Notes under the pieces: model-generated
Database searches by the model: none
Told to the model about the DNA's origin: nothing
What the model saw: the letters and a program-made list of their open reading frames with translations, nothing else
Made by a program: the position numbers and the translations under genes
Assembly: GCA_031274525.1 (NCBI GenBank)
Contig: JAISQA010000033.1
Location: 1-54,014 of the forward strand
Length of the DNA stretch: 54,014 nt
DNA from: Candidatus Margulisiibacteriota bacterium
GTDB taxonomy: Bacteria > Margulisbacteria > Termititenacia > Termititenacales > Termititenacaceae
Reading direction: 5' to 3'
In this document: one piece after another, positions 1 to 7,216 of the stretch
Layout of the letters: each line of letters opens with the position of its first letter
How positions within the stretch are numbered: position 1 is the stretch's first letter

Positions 1-335
1 TTCTGGCTGTTACGAACGATGGCGCTAAAATAAATATCGAGGTGCAGCTCTGCAATCTCGGAGATATGGACAGGCGCAGTTTGTTTTACTGGAGCCGGGA
101 GTATGCCAGAGGCATAAAGGCCGGCGAAAATTATTTGAGCCTGCCCAAAGTTATCACGATAAACATTGTTAATTTTGAGTTTATCCCTCTGCCGGAGTTC
201 CAGACCAGTTTTCGTCTGCGGGAAGACCGGTACAGGGACTATGTGCTCACCGATGTGCTGGAAATTCACTTTATCGATATGGTAAAATTCCGGCGGTTAC
301 CGGAAAAGGATATTGGACATAATGATCTACACCGC

Positions 336-396
336 GACCGAGCCTGGCTTCCTATCAGGCGAGGAAGTCCCAGCGAGCAACAAGCGAGCGGAGTGC
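336..396. other. Short insertion with hairpin that breaks the Rpn gene
   Basis: About 61 bases separate the two matching halves of the Rpn protein (NDLHR before, WLVFFDKN after). The length is one more than a multiple of three, which explains the frameshift. The segment holds an inverted repeat, CTTCCT at 348-353 and AGGAAG at 362-367. It may be a small palindromic element or an imperfect local duplication; the ends were placed by protein alignment from memory and are good to a few bases. Confidence 0.45.
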
Positions 397-443
397 TGGC
401 TGGTATTTTTTGATAAGAATACGCCGGAGGAAACTCTAAGGGA

Positions 444-489
444 GATAATGAACATGGACAAGACGATACAGGAAGCGCAGGAGAAGATA
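444..489 (+). repeat. Direct repeat, copy 1 (start of the Rpn C-terminal tail)
   Basis: This 46-base stretch, which encodes the MNMDKTIQEAQ block, recurs at 716-761 with only a few differences. The repeat marks the junction where a second Rpn tail was added. Confidence 0.8.
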
Positions 490-715
490 CGCCGCGTGTC
501 CAGCAGCGAGGCAGATTTGCGGCTGTATGAATTGCGCGAAAAAGGGGAACGGGATTACGCCAGCGGTTTGAATTTTGCCAGGCGGGAAGGCAGGCGCGAG
601 GGGAAGCTGGATGATGCGCGTAGAATGAAAGAACTGGGCATGTCTCTGGAGCAGATTCGACTGGCTACGGACCTCACTCTGGAAGAGATTGAAACCCTGA
701 ACCCATTTGAAAAAA

Positions 716-761
716 GATAATGAACATGGACAAAGCGATACAGGAAGCGCAGAGGAAGATA
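716..761 (+). repeat. Direct repeat, copy 2
   Basis: Near-identical partner of 444-489. The distance between copies is 272 bases. It covers the stop codon of the first tail and the start of the second. Confidence 0.8.
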
Positions 762-998
762 ACATATGTCTCTAACGATGATGAGACTTTGCATGCCTAC
801 CAGATGCGCGAAATAGGGTTAAGTGACTGGAACAGCAGGCTGGGCGATGCCAAACGGGAAGGGCTGAAAGAGGGAGCACAGGAAGGCCGGACTGAAGCCC
901 TCAAAGGCGCCGCGCGGAAAATGCAGGTGCTGGGTCTTTCTCCAGAACAGATCCGGGAGATTACCGGCCTGTCCGCGGCGGAGCTAGAAAGACTATAG
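720..998 (+). pseudogene. Second, tandem Rpn C-terminal tail fragment (92 aa)
   Basis: The fragment begins at an ATG that overlaps the previous stop (TAATG). It encodes MNMDKAIQEAQRKI, a Lys/Glu/Arg-rich helix, and a C-terminal LGLSPEQIREITGLSAAELERL-like segment, which is the usual end of Rpn proteins. No nuclease core is present. It most likely arose by recombination between paralogous rpn genes through the conserved 46-base block, leaving one gene with two tails. Translation through the overlapping stop/start is possible but the product would have no catalytic domain. Confidence 0.65.
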
Positions 999-1048
999 TT
1001 GAGGACGCCACCTCAAAATTGTTCCATTTTTTCCTGACGGCACCGCAG

Positions 1049-2323
1049 CTAGGCCGCCCGCACCAGGCCTTTTTGGGCCGCGGCAAGTAAATTTTTTAAA
1101 GCGTGGCCGCCGAAAATATTGTTTTTCTGTACCACGCGCAGCAGACGCAGCGCCCGCCGGTACTCGCCTTTGATCACGCAGGCCGCGCCCAGATAAAAAT
1201 GCAGCTCCGCCTGAAATTTACCCAATTCCTCCGCCGTGCAGAAAGCAAGGCCGTTCCGGGATTTGGTATAAACCAGATCCAGCATTTTATAGGCATCCGG
1301 CGTTTTCTGTTCCAGCAGCAGGACTTTGCCCAGAGTTAAATAAGGCCGCAGGTCATAGCCATCCTGCAGTCTGCTCAGCCAGGCATAGCAGTATTTTTCG
1401 GCCTGCACATAAAGTTCCTGCTTAATAAGCAGCGCCACAAAATTGGTATATATATAGCTTAACGGGATCAGGCCAAGCTGTTTTTTACCTTTTATATACA
1501 GCTCGATGGTTCTGTCCATATTTTCGATTAAAGCCCTGTCCGTGCAGGTTTCTAAACAGGAATAAGCTCTGGTATAATTAAATTGATTAACTACATCCTC
1601 CGGCTTTTTCCGCAGGGCTTTTTCCGCAATGTTAAAATTACGCAGATACCTGTTGTTGCGGTTGGCATCTTCATAACCATAATGCAGGACCCGCACATTG
1701 CTGTTATAAATTGTCCCTCCGTCTTTTTCGGAGATATGCTCGTGCAGAGCTTTTTTAAATTTAATCTTCCGGTGATTGCGAAAAAGCCGGCCGTGCGTGT
1801 GCACGTCTATGCCATTGAACGGCTGTTTTTGCCAGATCTCTTTTTCCGCGTCCGCCCGGCCGCAATTATAGATCCACGCCGTGTAGACATTTTTCTCTAC
1901 CGGTCCTCCGGCCAGAAATTTCTTGATAGTCCGGGCCGACTGTCTGGTCAGGGCCTCGTCATCGTCCAGCACCAGCACCCAGTCTTTGGTCGCATACTTG
2001 ATAGACTCATTGCGCGCTCTGGCAAAATCGTCGCGCCATTTATAAAAATAAATTTTGTCCGTGTATTTTTTGGCAATAGCCACCGTATTGTCCGTGGAGC
2101 CAGTGTCCACGATGATAATTTCGTCCACGACATTTTTCACCGAATCCAGACACAGCGCCAGATTGGCCGCCGCGTTGCGGACGATCATGCAGAGGGAGAG
2201 CGTGGGCAATTTACCGCCTCTCCGGCGCCGCGCCCGGACTTTAGCTCTGCGGGCAGCTGCGGAAATTTTGGCCGGGTTGCGCTTGTCTTTTTTGGATACA
2301 GTTTTTTTAGTTTTAACAGGCAC
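1049..2323 (-). CDS. Family 2 glycosyltransferase with TPR-like C-terminal half
   Basis: A GT-A fold glycosyltransferase of about 424 residues. After a very basic N-terminal segment (residues 1-38, many Lys/Arg) comes the start of the fold, LSLCMIVRN (42-50). The nucleotide-binding VDTGSTD motif is at 72-78 and the DDDE metal-binding acidic cluster at 120-123. The C-terminal half is rich in short helices of the tetratricopeptide type, as in GT2 proteins that begin SLCMIVKNE. The start is a GTG with GGGGGTAG upstream; a start at Met46 would remove the first strand, so I keep the long form. It stands alone on the minus strand, divergent from the glycan genes at 2410. The sugar donor and acceptor are not predictable. 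Confidence 0.8.
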   Translation of the reverse strand: MPVKTKKTVSKKDKRNPAKISAAARRAKVRARRRRGGKLPTLSLCMIVRNAAANLALCLDSVKNVVDEIIIVDTGSTDNTVAIAKKYTDKIYFYKWRDDFARARNESIKYATKDWVLVLDDDEALTRQSARTIKKFLAGGPVEKNVYTAWIYNCGRADAEKEIWQKQPFNGIDVHTHGRLFRNHRKIKFKKALHEHISEKDGGTIYNSNVRVLHYGYEDANRNNRYLRNFNIAEKALRKKPEDVVNQFNYTRAYSCLETCTDRALIENMDRTIELYIKGKKQLGLIPLSYIYTNFVALLIKQELYVQAEKYCYAWLSRLQDGYDLRPYLTLGKVLLLEQKTPDAYKMLDLVYTKSRNGLAFCTAEELGKFQAELHFYLGAACVIKGEYRRALRLLRVVQKNNIFGGHALKNLLAAAQKGLVRAA

Positions 2324-2373
2324 AGGCTACCCCCAGCAGTAATGACCGTTAAATATTATTATGCGTTACCGCA

Positions 2374-2401
2374 TTGTAAATTTCAAGGCGTGCTGTATAC
2401 T
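2374..2401 (+). promoter_or_regulatory. Sigma70-type promoter giving a near-leaderless transcript
   Basis: TTGTAA (2374-2379), a 16-base spacer, and TATACT (2396-2401). Transcription should start near 2408, two bases before the ATG at 2410, and no Shine-Dalgarno sequence precedes that ATG. This mirrors the promoters at 18821 and 52113. Confidence 0.5.
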
Positions 2402-2409
2402 GACAAACC

Positions 2410-3258
2410 ATGAGCGGACAGGATTATCACATCTATGTAGCCCAGCACCACGACAATAATCCAGTCTATGCTCTTGTGTTTAAAGAAATTATCCTGCTGT
2501 TCCTGCATTCGTTTCACTCTCTGGGCCAAAACTGCAGTTTCACAGTCGATCCGCAGCTGGACAAAAAGCGGATAAATATAATTTTAGGCGCCGCTTTTAT
2601 TTTCCCCGCCGCTAAGTTTCAGGGTTTCCAGTATATTCCTTATCAGCTGGAACAATTAAGCGCCGCGGAAGGCTGGTACAGCAAGTACCCTGAATACAAA
2701 AATATTTTACAAAACGCCCGCGCGGTCTGGGATTATTCCGCCGCCAATATTGATTTTTTACGGGGTGAGGGCATTCCGGCCGGTTATCTGCCTATCGGCT
2801 ATCACGAAAAACTGGAACTTATTCCCCGTGCGGACCAGCAGGACATTGATATTTTATTCTACGGCAGCCTCAACGAGCGGCGCAGAAAAATTCTGATCCA
2901 GCTTATGGATAGAGGGCTCAAGGTTGAGGTGCTGCCCAACATTTATGGAACGCCGCGGGATAAATACATTGCCAGAGCCAAAATCGTGCTGAATATTCAC
3001 TATTATGAAACCAAAATATTTGAATCCGCCAGAATATCTTATCTGCTAAATAATAAAATTCTGGTCATCACCGAAAACTCCGTGGACAATCCCTATCCGG
3101 CAGTCGAGCTCATCAGCGTGCCGTATGAGCAGCTGGTCGAGGAATGTGTCCGGCGGCTGGCCGACTGGAACAGCTCGCTCCAAATCGCCGCCAGTAATTA
3201 CCAGCAGTTCAAAGAAAATTATCCGATGACCGGGTTTCTGGCAAAAGTCCTGATATAA
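2410..3258 (+). CDS. Putative glycosyltransferase, GT-B-like (282 aa)
   Basis: The protein has no clean signature, but its plan suits a GT-B glycosyltransferase. The N-terminal part contains short hydrophobic strands (INIILGAAFIF) and WDYSAANIDFL. The middle has DIDILFYGSLNERR, which resembles the LFYGS-type strand that opens the second Rossmann domain. The end includes ARAKIVLNIHYYET, followed by an acidic residue and SYLLNNKILVITE, the usual region for nucleotide-sugar binding and the switch helix. It begins the plus-strand glycan operon with the methyltransferase 28 bases downstream. A CgeB- or GT1-like relative is likely; specificity is unknown. The start codon has no ribosome-binding site (see promoter at 2374). 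Confidence 0.6.
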   Translation: MSGQDYHIYVAQHHDNNPVYALVFKEIILLFLHSFHSLGQNCSFTVDPQLDKKRINIILGAAFIFPAAKFQGFQYIPYQLEQLSAAEGWYSKYPEYKNILQNARAVWDYSAANIDFLRGEGIPAGYLPIGYHEKLELIPRADQQDIDILFYGSLNERRRKILIQLMDRGLKVEVLPNIYGTPRDKYIARAKIVLNIHYYETKIFESARISYLLNNKILVITENSVDNPYPAVELISVPYEQLVEECVRRLADWNSSLQIAASNYQQFKENYPMTGFLAKVLI

Positions 3259-3286
3259 GCTATAATAAACCTCTCAGGGGGAGCTG

Positions 3287-3757
3287 ATGAGCGAAGCAAA
3301 ATTGCTAAAAGTGGATCTCTGCTGCGGTATCAGAAAACCGGAAGGTTTTGTCGGGGTGGATCATTTTCCCGGAGAGAATGTGGACCTTGTGGCCGATCTA
3401 AATGAGCGTTTCCCTTTTGAAGATAATTCTGTAGACCTGCTGCGGGCGCACGACGCCATCGAACATCTGCCGGACAGAATACACACCATGAATGAAATCT
3501 GGCGTGTCTGTAAACCCGGCGCCACGGCGGATATATTCGTCCCCTCCACCGACGGCCGGGGCGCGTTTCAGGATCCGACGCATGTCAGCTACTGGAACAT
3601 CAATTCTTTCATGTACTATTCGGTAGATTATCCGCAAACTCTGGAACTCTGCCGGAGATACGGCTTTCAGGGCGCGTTCCGGATCAAACAGATTTTTAAT
3701 ATCGGCGACGCCAGCGGCGTGGTGCATGTGCAGGCTGTGCTGGAAGCGGTTAAATAA
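3287..3757 (+). CDS. SAM-dependent methyltransferase, class I type 11 (156 aa)
   Basis: A short class I methyltransferase fold. Motif I is reduced to KVDLCCGIRKPEGFVGVD. The acidic end of strand 2 is VGVDHFPG, VDLVADLNERFPFEDNSVDLLRAHDAIEHL is the classic Methyltransf_11 segment, and EIWRVCKPGATADIFVPS is strand 5. It probably methylates a glycan or nucleotide-sugar intermediate, given its position between glycosyltransferases. The ATG follows a strong AGGGGGAG site. The last 70 bases are repeated almost perfectly at 6181-6250, on the far side of the next two genes. Confidence 0.8.
   Translation: MSEAKLLKVDLCCGIRKPEGFVGVDHFPGENVDLVADLNERFPFEDNSVDLLRAHDAIEHLPDRIHTMNEIWRVCKPGATADIFVPSTDGRGAFQDPTHVSYWNINSFMYYSVDYPQTLELCRRYGFQGAFRIKQIFNIGDASGVVHVQAVLEAVK
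3688..3757 (+). repeat. 70-bp direct repeat, copy 1 (end of methyltransferase gene)
   Basis: The final 70 bases of the methyltransferase gene, including its TAA. The copy at 6181-6250 differs by one base. The two copies bracket the phase-variable glycosyltransferase and the first DUF4143 ATPase. Confidence 0.95.
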
Positions 3758-3773
3758 CCGGCGGGCAAATTCC

Positions 3774-4619
3774 ATGCGCTTGATTTCAATTACAGTCCTA
3801 AAAAATGAAGAAGATATTATCGAATCTTTTGTCAGATACCATGTTAATTTTATGGATCAAATGCTTATGCTGGACACCCACAGCACGGACGCCACTTTAG
3901 ATATATTAGCAAAACTCGCCGCGGAAGGTCTGCCTGTCCGCATCCTGAAAAAACCGCCCGCCGCCGCCTTTGAACAGGCGGAATGGACGAATGAGCTGCT
4001 GGCTCTGGCTGTGGGGCAATATCAGGCGGATATTGTGTTTCCTTTAGACGCGGATGAATTTGTTTTTTCCAGCGGCAAAAACAATAGAGAAACTTTAATT
4101 AAAAATATAGACTTAACTTCTCTCAACGTCTGCGTCTGGCAGACTTATATCCCGCAGCCGAACGACTGCGCTCAAGAACATTTTATTCCTAAAAAAATAA
4201 CAAATATCCGCCGCGCTGCTCTGGAAAGTTTTCACAAAATTATCTGTCCCGCAAATCTGGTCAGAAAATATTCTTTAAAACTAACCGCCGGTAATCATGA
4301 TGCCGTAGCCGCAGGTTCCGGCCAAAACCAGCTGAAATATTACAGGAGCGCTGTCCTAAAAATTGCGCACTACCCGATAAGGTCAGCTAATCAGCTTGCT
4401 AAAAAAATACTGACCGGCTGGCTGGCAAATCTAGCGCGCAGCAACCGCCCCAGCGGGGAGCTCTTTCATCAAAAAATTATTTTTGACAAATTGGCGCAGG
4501 GAGAGGCTGTTACGCCGGAGGATTGTACAGAACTGGCCCTAAGCTATGCCCTGACCAAGCCGGTACCCCCCCCCCGGACAGAATGTATTATGCAGCCCCT
4601 TAAATCTGGAATACTGTAA
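3774..4619 (+). CDS. Phase-variable family 2 glycosyltransferase, OFF-length (truncated) form
   Basis: Starts MRLISITVLKNEEDIIESF, the standard opening of the Glyco_tranf_2_4 group. It then has LMLDTHSTDATLD in place of DxxSxD and FPLDADEFVF as the metal-binding DxD. I use the ATG at 3774, where this motif begins, not the upstream in-frame ATG at 3726 inside the methyltransferase gene. As sequenced the frame runs through a C10 tract (4566-4575) and stops at 4619 after a meaningless tail (281 aa). With C9 (or C12) the frame would continue to the TAA at 4855-4857, adding about 92 residues that end in a coiled-coil-like helix and giving 360 residues. The truncated form keeps the whole GT-A core, so partial activity cannot be excluded. 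Confidence 0.8.
   Translation: MRLISITVLKNEEDIIESFVRYHVNFMDQMLMLDTHSTDATLDILAKLAAEGLPVRILKKPPAAAFEQAEWTNELLALAVGQYQADIVFPLDADEFVFSSGKNNRETLIKNIDLTSLNVCVWQTYIPQPNDCAQEHFIPKKITNIRRAALESFHKIICPANLVRKYSLKLTAGNHDAVAAGSGQNQLKYYRSAVLKIAHYPIRSANQLAKKILTGWLANLARSNRPSGELFHQKIIFDKLAQGEAVTPEDCTELALSYALTKPVPPPRTECIMQPLKSGIL
4566..4575 (+). repeat. C10 homopolymer, slipped-strand switch
   Basis: Ten consecutive C inside the glycosyltransferase gene. Upstream codons begin at positions divisible by three, while the downstream continuation reads in the frame starting at 4579 (one more than a multiple of three). Loss of one C joins them exactly. Confidence 0.85.
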
Positions 4620-4857
4620 GGATTTAATTGTCAAATATTTTCCCGAAAAACAACAGCAATTTTTAACAACTTTTTTACATTACGCTGAAGATCTGGCCTC
4701 TGGACACTCCGCGCTGGGCCGGCAAAATCTGCATTACATAAAGACCATCTCCGCAATTTCCCAAAAATTAAAAGACCGCTTCAACGAGCTGCAGGAAATT
4801 ATTCAGAAAAAAGATTTAGAAATTGAGCGTTTAAAAAATATTATTCCGGGCTTGTAA
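4579..4857 (+). other. Out-of-frame 3' part of the phase-variable glycosyltransferase
   Basis: Open in the frame offset by one base from the upstream gene, with no good start codon of its own. It encodes about 92 residues: NLEYCKDLIVKYFPEKQQQF, a middle part with HYAEDLASGHSALGR, and a C-terminal heptad-like helix (KLKDRFNELQEII, then KDLEIERLKNII). The amphipathic helix suggests oligomerisation or membrane contact. It is translated only when the C tract is 9 or 12 long. Confidence 0.75.
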
Positions 4858-4901
4858 AACTAACCGGGTGACAGCTTACAATGCTCAAGGTGTGAAACCT
4901 C

Positions 4902-4948
4902 TTGCCAGCTTTAACAATATTTACTAAAATGCAACAGCATTGCATTTT
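4902..4948 (+). promoter_or_regulatory. Promoter with palindromic operator for the DUF4143 ATPase gene
   Basis: TTGCCA (4902-4907), a 17-base spacer and TAAAAT (4925-4930) form a reasonable sigma70 promoter. A perfect inverted repeat overlaps the -10 box and start point: AAAATGCAA (4926-4934), spacer CAGCA, TTGCATTTT (4940-4948). The AAAATGCAA half-site resembles the units repeated in front of the second ATPase gene (9193-9299). Autoregulation is my inference. Confidence 0.5.
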
Positions 4949-4960
4949 GGGAAATAAATA

Positions 4961-6175
4961 ATGGATTATAAACCGCGCACCATCAGCAAAGTAATTCTCC
5001 GGGCCTCGGCTAACTTCAAGCTTATCCTGCTGACCGGCATGCGGCAGGTAGGGAAAACCACAACTCTGCTTAATTGCGGCACTAAAAAACGCCAGCACGT
5101 GACACTGGATAATCCCAAAGATTTAGCCCTGGCGCAAAAAGAACCGGAATTTTTCTTCCAGACCTACGAACCGCCGCTGCTGATCGATGAAATACAGCAT
5201 GTACCCTCTTTGTTTCCTTATCTAAAGATGCTGGCGGATAATTCGCCAAAGCGGGGGCTGGTCTGGATGACCGGCTCGCAGCAGTTTGAGTTAATGCAGG
5301 GTATATCCGAAAGTCTGGCCGGCCGCGTAATTATTTTGAATATGCTGGGATTTTCGCTTTACGAACGCGCCGGACTCGGCGCACAGCAAAAACCGTTTCT
5401 GCCCTCCGCGCGTTCGAGCGGAGCTCTAAATAAAAAAAATCTGCGCCAGACCTACAAAATTATCTGGCAGGGCGCGTTCCCGGACATTGTGGATAAACCG
5501 GCCAATCAGTGGGCGGGATTTTATGCGTCTTATGTAAAAACTTATATTGAGCGCGATGTCCGGCGCATAGTAAATATCGGCAATGAGGCAGATTTTCTGA
5601 AATTTTTAAGCGTGCTGGCCGCGCGGACAGCGCAGGAGCTCAATCTGGCTGACACCGCCCGCGACGCAGGTATCGCGCCCAACACCGCCAAAGCCTGGCT
5701 ATCTATTCTTGAGACATCCGGCCTTGTTTATCTTTTGAAGCCCTATTTCAAGAATATTTCTAAACGTTTTATCAAAAGGCCTAAGCTATATTTTATGGAC
5801 ACGGGGCTGTGCGCCTATCTCACGGAATGGAATACGCCGGAAGTGCTGGAAAAAGGCGCGATGAGCGGGGCTATTTTTGAAACTTTTGTCATAACCGAAA
5901 TCATAAAATCTTATCAGCATAACGGGCTGTTCCCCGCGCTTTACTATTATCGAGACAATGTCCAAACTGAAATTGATCTTTTGCTCGCCCAAAACGGCCT
6001 GCTGTATCCTATAGAAATCAAAAAAACTGCCAACCCGTCCAGAAACGACATATCCGCTTTTGAACAGCTGGCTAAAATCGGCGAAAAACCCGGATATGGC
6101 GCGCTGATCTGCCTGACCGACCGCGCCCGCCCGCTTACAGACAAAGCCAGCGCTATATCTATCTGGGATATTTAG
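4961..6175 (+). CDS. AAA_14 / DUF4143 ATPase (404 aa)
   Basis: N-terminal P-loop ATPase with Walker A GMRQVGKTT at 26-34, Walker B LLIDE at 73-77 and the sensor segment WMTGSQQF. A central winged-helix-like part (LADTARDAGIAPNTAKAWLSILE) follows. The C-terminal DUF4143 part contains ALYYYRDNVQTEIDLLL and PIEIKKT, which looks like a PD-(D/E)XK nuclease-fold core (D then E-x-K). Family members are very common in anaerobe genomes, often in many copies, and have no settled function. There is no clear Shine-Dalgarno. It sits between phase-variable glycan genes and within the 70-bp direct repeats. A second copy is at 7952 and a gutted one at 51836. Confidence 0.9.
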   Translation: MDYKPRTISKVILRASANFKLILLTGMRQVGKTTTLLNCGTKKRQHVTLDNPKDLALAQKEPEFFFQTYEPPLLIDEIQHVPSLFPYLKMLADNSPKRGLVWMTGSQQFELMQGISESLAGRVIILNMLGFSLYERAGLGAQQKPFLPSARSSGALNKKNLRQTYKIIWQGAFPDIVDKPANQWAGFYASYVKTYIERDVRRIVNIGNEADFLKFLSVLAARTAQELNLADTARDAGIAPNTAKAWLSILETSGLVYLLKPYFKNISKRFIKRPKLYFMDTGLCAYLTEWNTPEVLEKGAMSGAIFETFVITEIIKSYQHNGLFPALYYYRDNVQTEIDLLLAQNGLLYPIEIKKTANPSRNDISAFEQLAKIGEKPGYGALICLTDRARPLTDKASAISIWDI

Positions 6176-6180
6176 GCCGG

Positions 6181-6250
6181 ACAGATTTTTAATATCGGCG
6201 ACGCCAGCGGCGTGGTGCATGTGCAGGCTGTGCTGGAAGCGGTCAAATAA
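6181..6250 (+). repeat. 70-bp direct repeat, copy 2 (methyltransferase remnant)
   Basis: Matches the last 70 bases of the methyltransferase gene at 3688-3757 with one substitution. It starts six bases after the ATPase stop codon and its last bases overlap the end of the opposite-strand gene at 6243. It encodes the orphan C-terminus FNIGDASGVVHVQAVLEAVK without the rest of the gene. Confidence 0.95.
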
Positions 6251-7138
6251 TTATTTGCTTGCACACTTCCAGAAAATATTCCGCTCTTTTTTGGGAAGTA
6301 TGATACAGCAATAAATGTTCATGTCCTCTCCGGGCAATTTTTTCTACTTCATCAAGATGTTCAAGATAATAAGCCAGCTTATCCTCAAATTCCTCTAAAG
6401 AGGCAAAAGTCACATAACTAACTCCGTCTGTAAAAGGATAGGGAATTTCAATATCCAGTTTCTGGGTAAATAGCATAGCGCGGGCAGCCAGGATTTCCCA
6501 AAATCTAGCGCAGTCATACCCGGAGCCCATCACATTGACCGATATCAGGCTGCGCTGAAGCAATGTTCTATATACGGGATTTATCCTGTACAAACCGGAG
6601 CCGTCATAAACCATTTCCTTTGTATTGCCAGAAATAATCTGCGGATCTTTGCGTGCTTGTAAACGCAAATAAATCGACATACGCAGCGGATTGGCACACA
6701 TGTTGGCAAGAAAGGAAATTTTTATATCTCTGGCAGAGGGACTACCCCCCCCCCCCCCCCGGAAAAACGCTTTTCCGCGCCAAAAGGCAGGGGATAGACG
6801 GTTTTATTTGGGCCGTATAAACGAGAATTATATTCTCTCTTAAAAATCAATCTGGCAGAAATCTCTGGATTTTCCAAAATTTGGAAATCACTGCCATCCA
6901 CATAAACTTTTTGCGGATTAATAATTTTATCCAGCAAATTATATTTTACGCCCTGATTGGAGCCGATAATTATTATATCTGCGTTCTCCGCCTGTTTTAG
7001 CAACTCTTTTTCCGGAAAAGATACGCCATAATTACTATTCTCCGCACAATAAACTTCGTTACCGTTTTGCGTCAGGCCCTCAATCAGTGTGGCTGTAAGA
7101 TAATCATAAATCGGCGTATTGAGATAAACTATTTTCAT
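6243..7138 (-). CDS. Phase-variable CgeB-like glycosyltransferase, OFF (frame broken at a G16 tract)
   Basis: Two abutting minus-strand frames form one gene. Residues 1-126 (7138 to 6761) begin MKIVYLNTPIYDYLTATLIEGL and include ADIIIIGSNQG. The second half (6743 to 6243) holds the C-terminal CgeB/Glyco_trans_1_2 region, with INPVYRTLLQRSLISVNVMG, FWEILAARAMLFTQ and a last helix YHTSQKRAEYFLEVC. They are split by 16 G on the coding strand: as written, translation passes into GGGGGVVPLPEI and stops at 6722. With 17 G (298 aa) or 14 G (297 aa) the halves join. The start has AAGGAG eleven bases upstream. It lies downstream of the glycosyltransferase at 7217 and is probably co-transcribed with it. 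Confidence 0.8.
6745..6760 (-). repeat. G16 homopolymer (C16 on the plus strand), slipped-strand switch
   Basis: Sixteen identical bases inside a coding region. The upstream and downstream frames of the glycosyltransferase join if the tract length leaves remainder 2 on division by three (14 or 17). Exact length is the least reliable part of any assembly at such a tract. Confidence 0.85.
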
Positions 7139-7216
7139 TTCTAGCGCGCTCCTTGAAATGTTGCAAGTATATTTTATGTCAGCCTAATCTGCGGCTCAAG
7201 ACCGGAAGTATTTAAT

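Larger units (their letters stand above)
1..720 (+). pseudogene. Rpn family recombination-promoting nuclease / putative transposase, frameshifted and cut by the window edge
   Basis: The reading frame is already open at base 3, so the N-terminus lies outside the window. The visible part carries the IEVQ segment of the PD-(D/E)XK nuclease core, followed by the family's FYWSREYA and HFIDMVKFR-type blocks. Near base 336 the frame is lost. The expected continuation (WLVFFDKNTPEE, MNMDKTIQEAQEKIR, then a charged helix and a LSLEEI-type tail) resumes in frame 1 from about base 397 and stops at 720. Rpn proteins are mobile-element-associated DNA nucleases. This copy cannot make the normal protein unless the ribosome shifts frame, so I call it a pseudogene. 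Confidence 0.8.

Noticed and set aside
999-1048. TGAGG/CCTCA hairpin as a terminator after the Rpn fragment
   Set aside because: The stem is only five pairs and no proper T-run follows.
1583-2413. 276-codon plus-strand ORF opposite the glycosyltransferase
   Set aside because: It mirrors the minus-strand gene, which has clear GT2 motifs; the shadow has none.
3726-3773. Longer start for the glycosyltransferase at 3774
   Set aside because: The extra 16 residues lie within the methyltransferase gene and precede the conserved MRLISITVLKNEE start.
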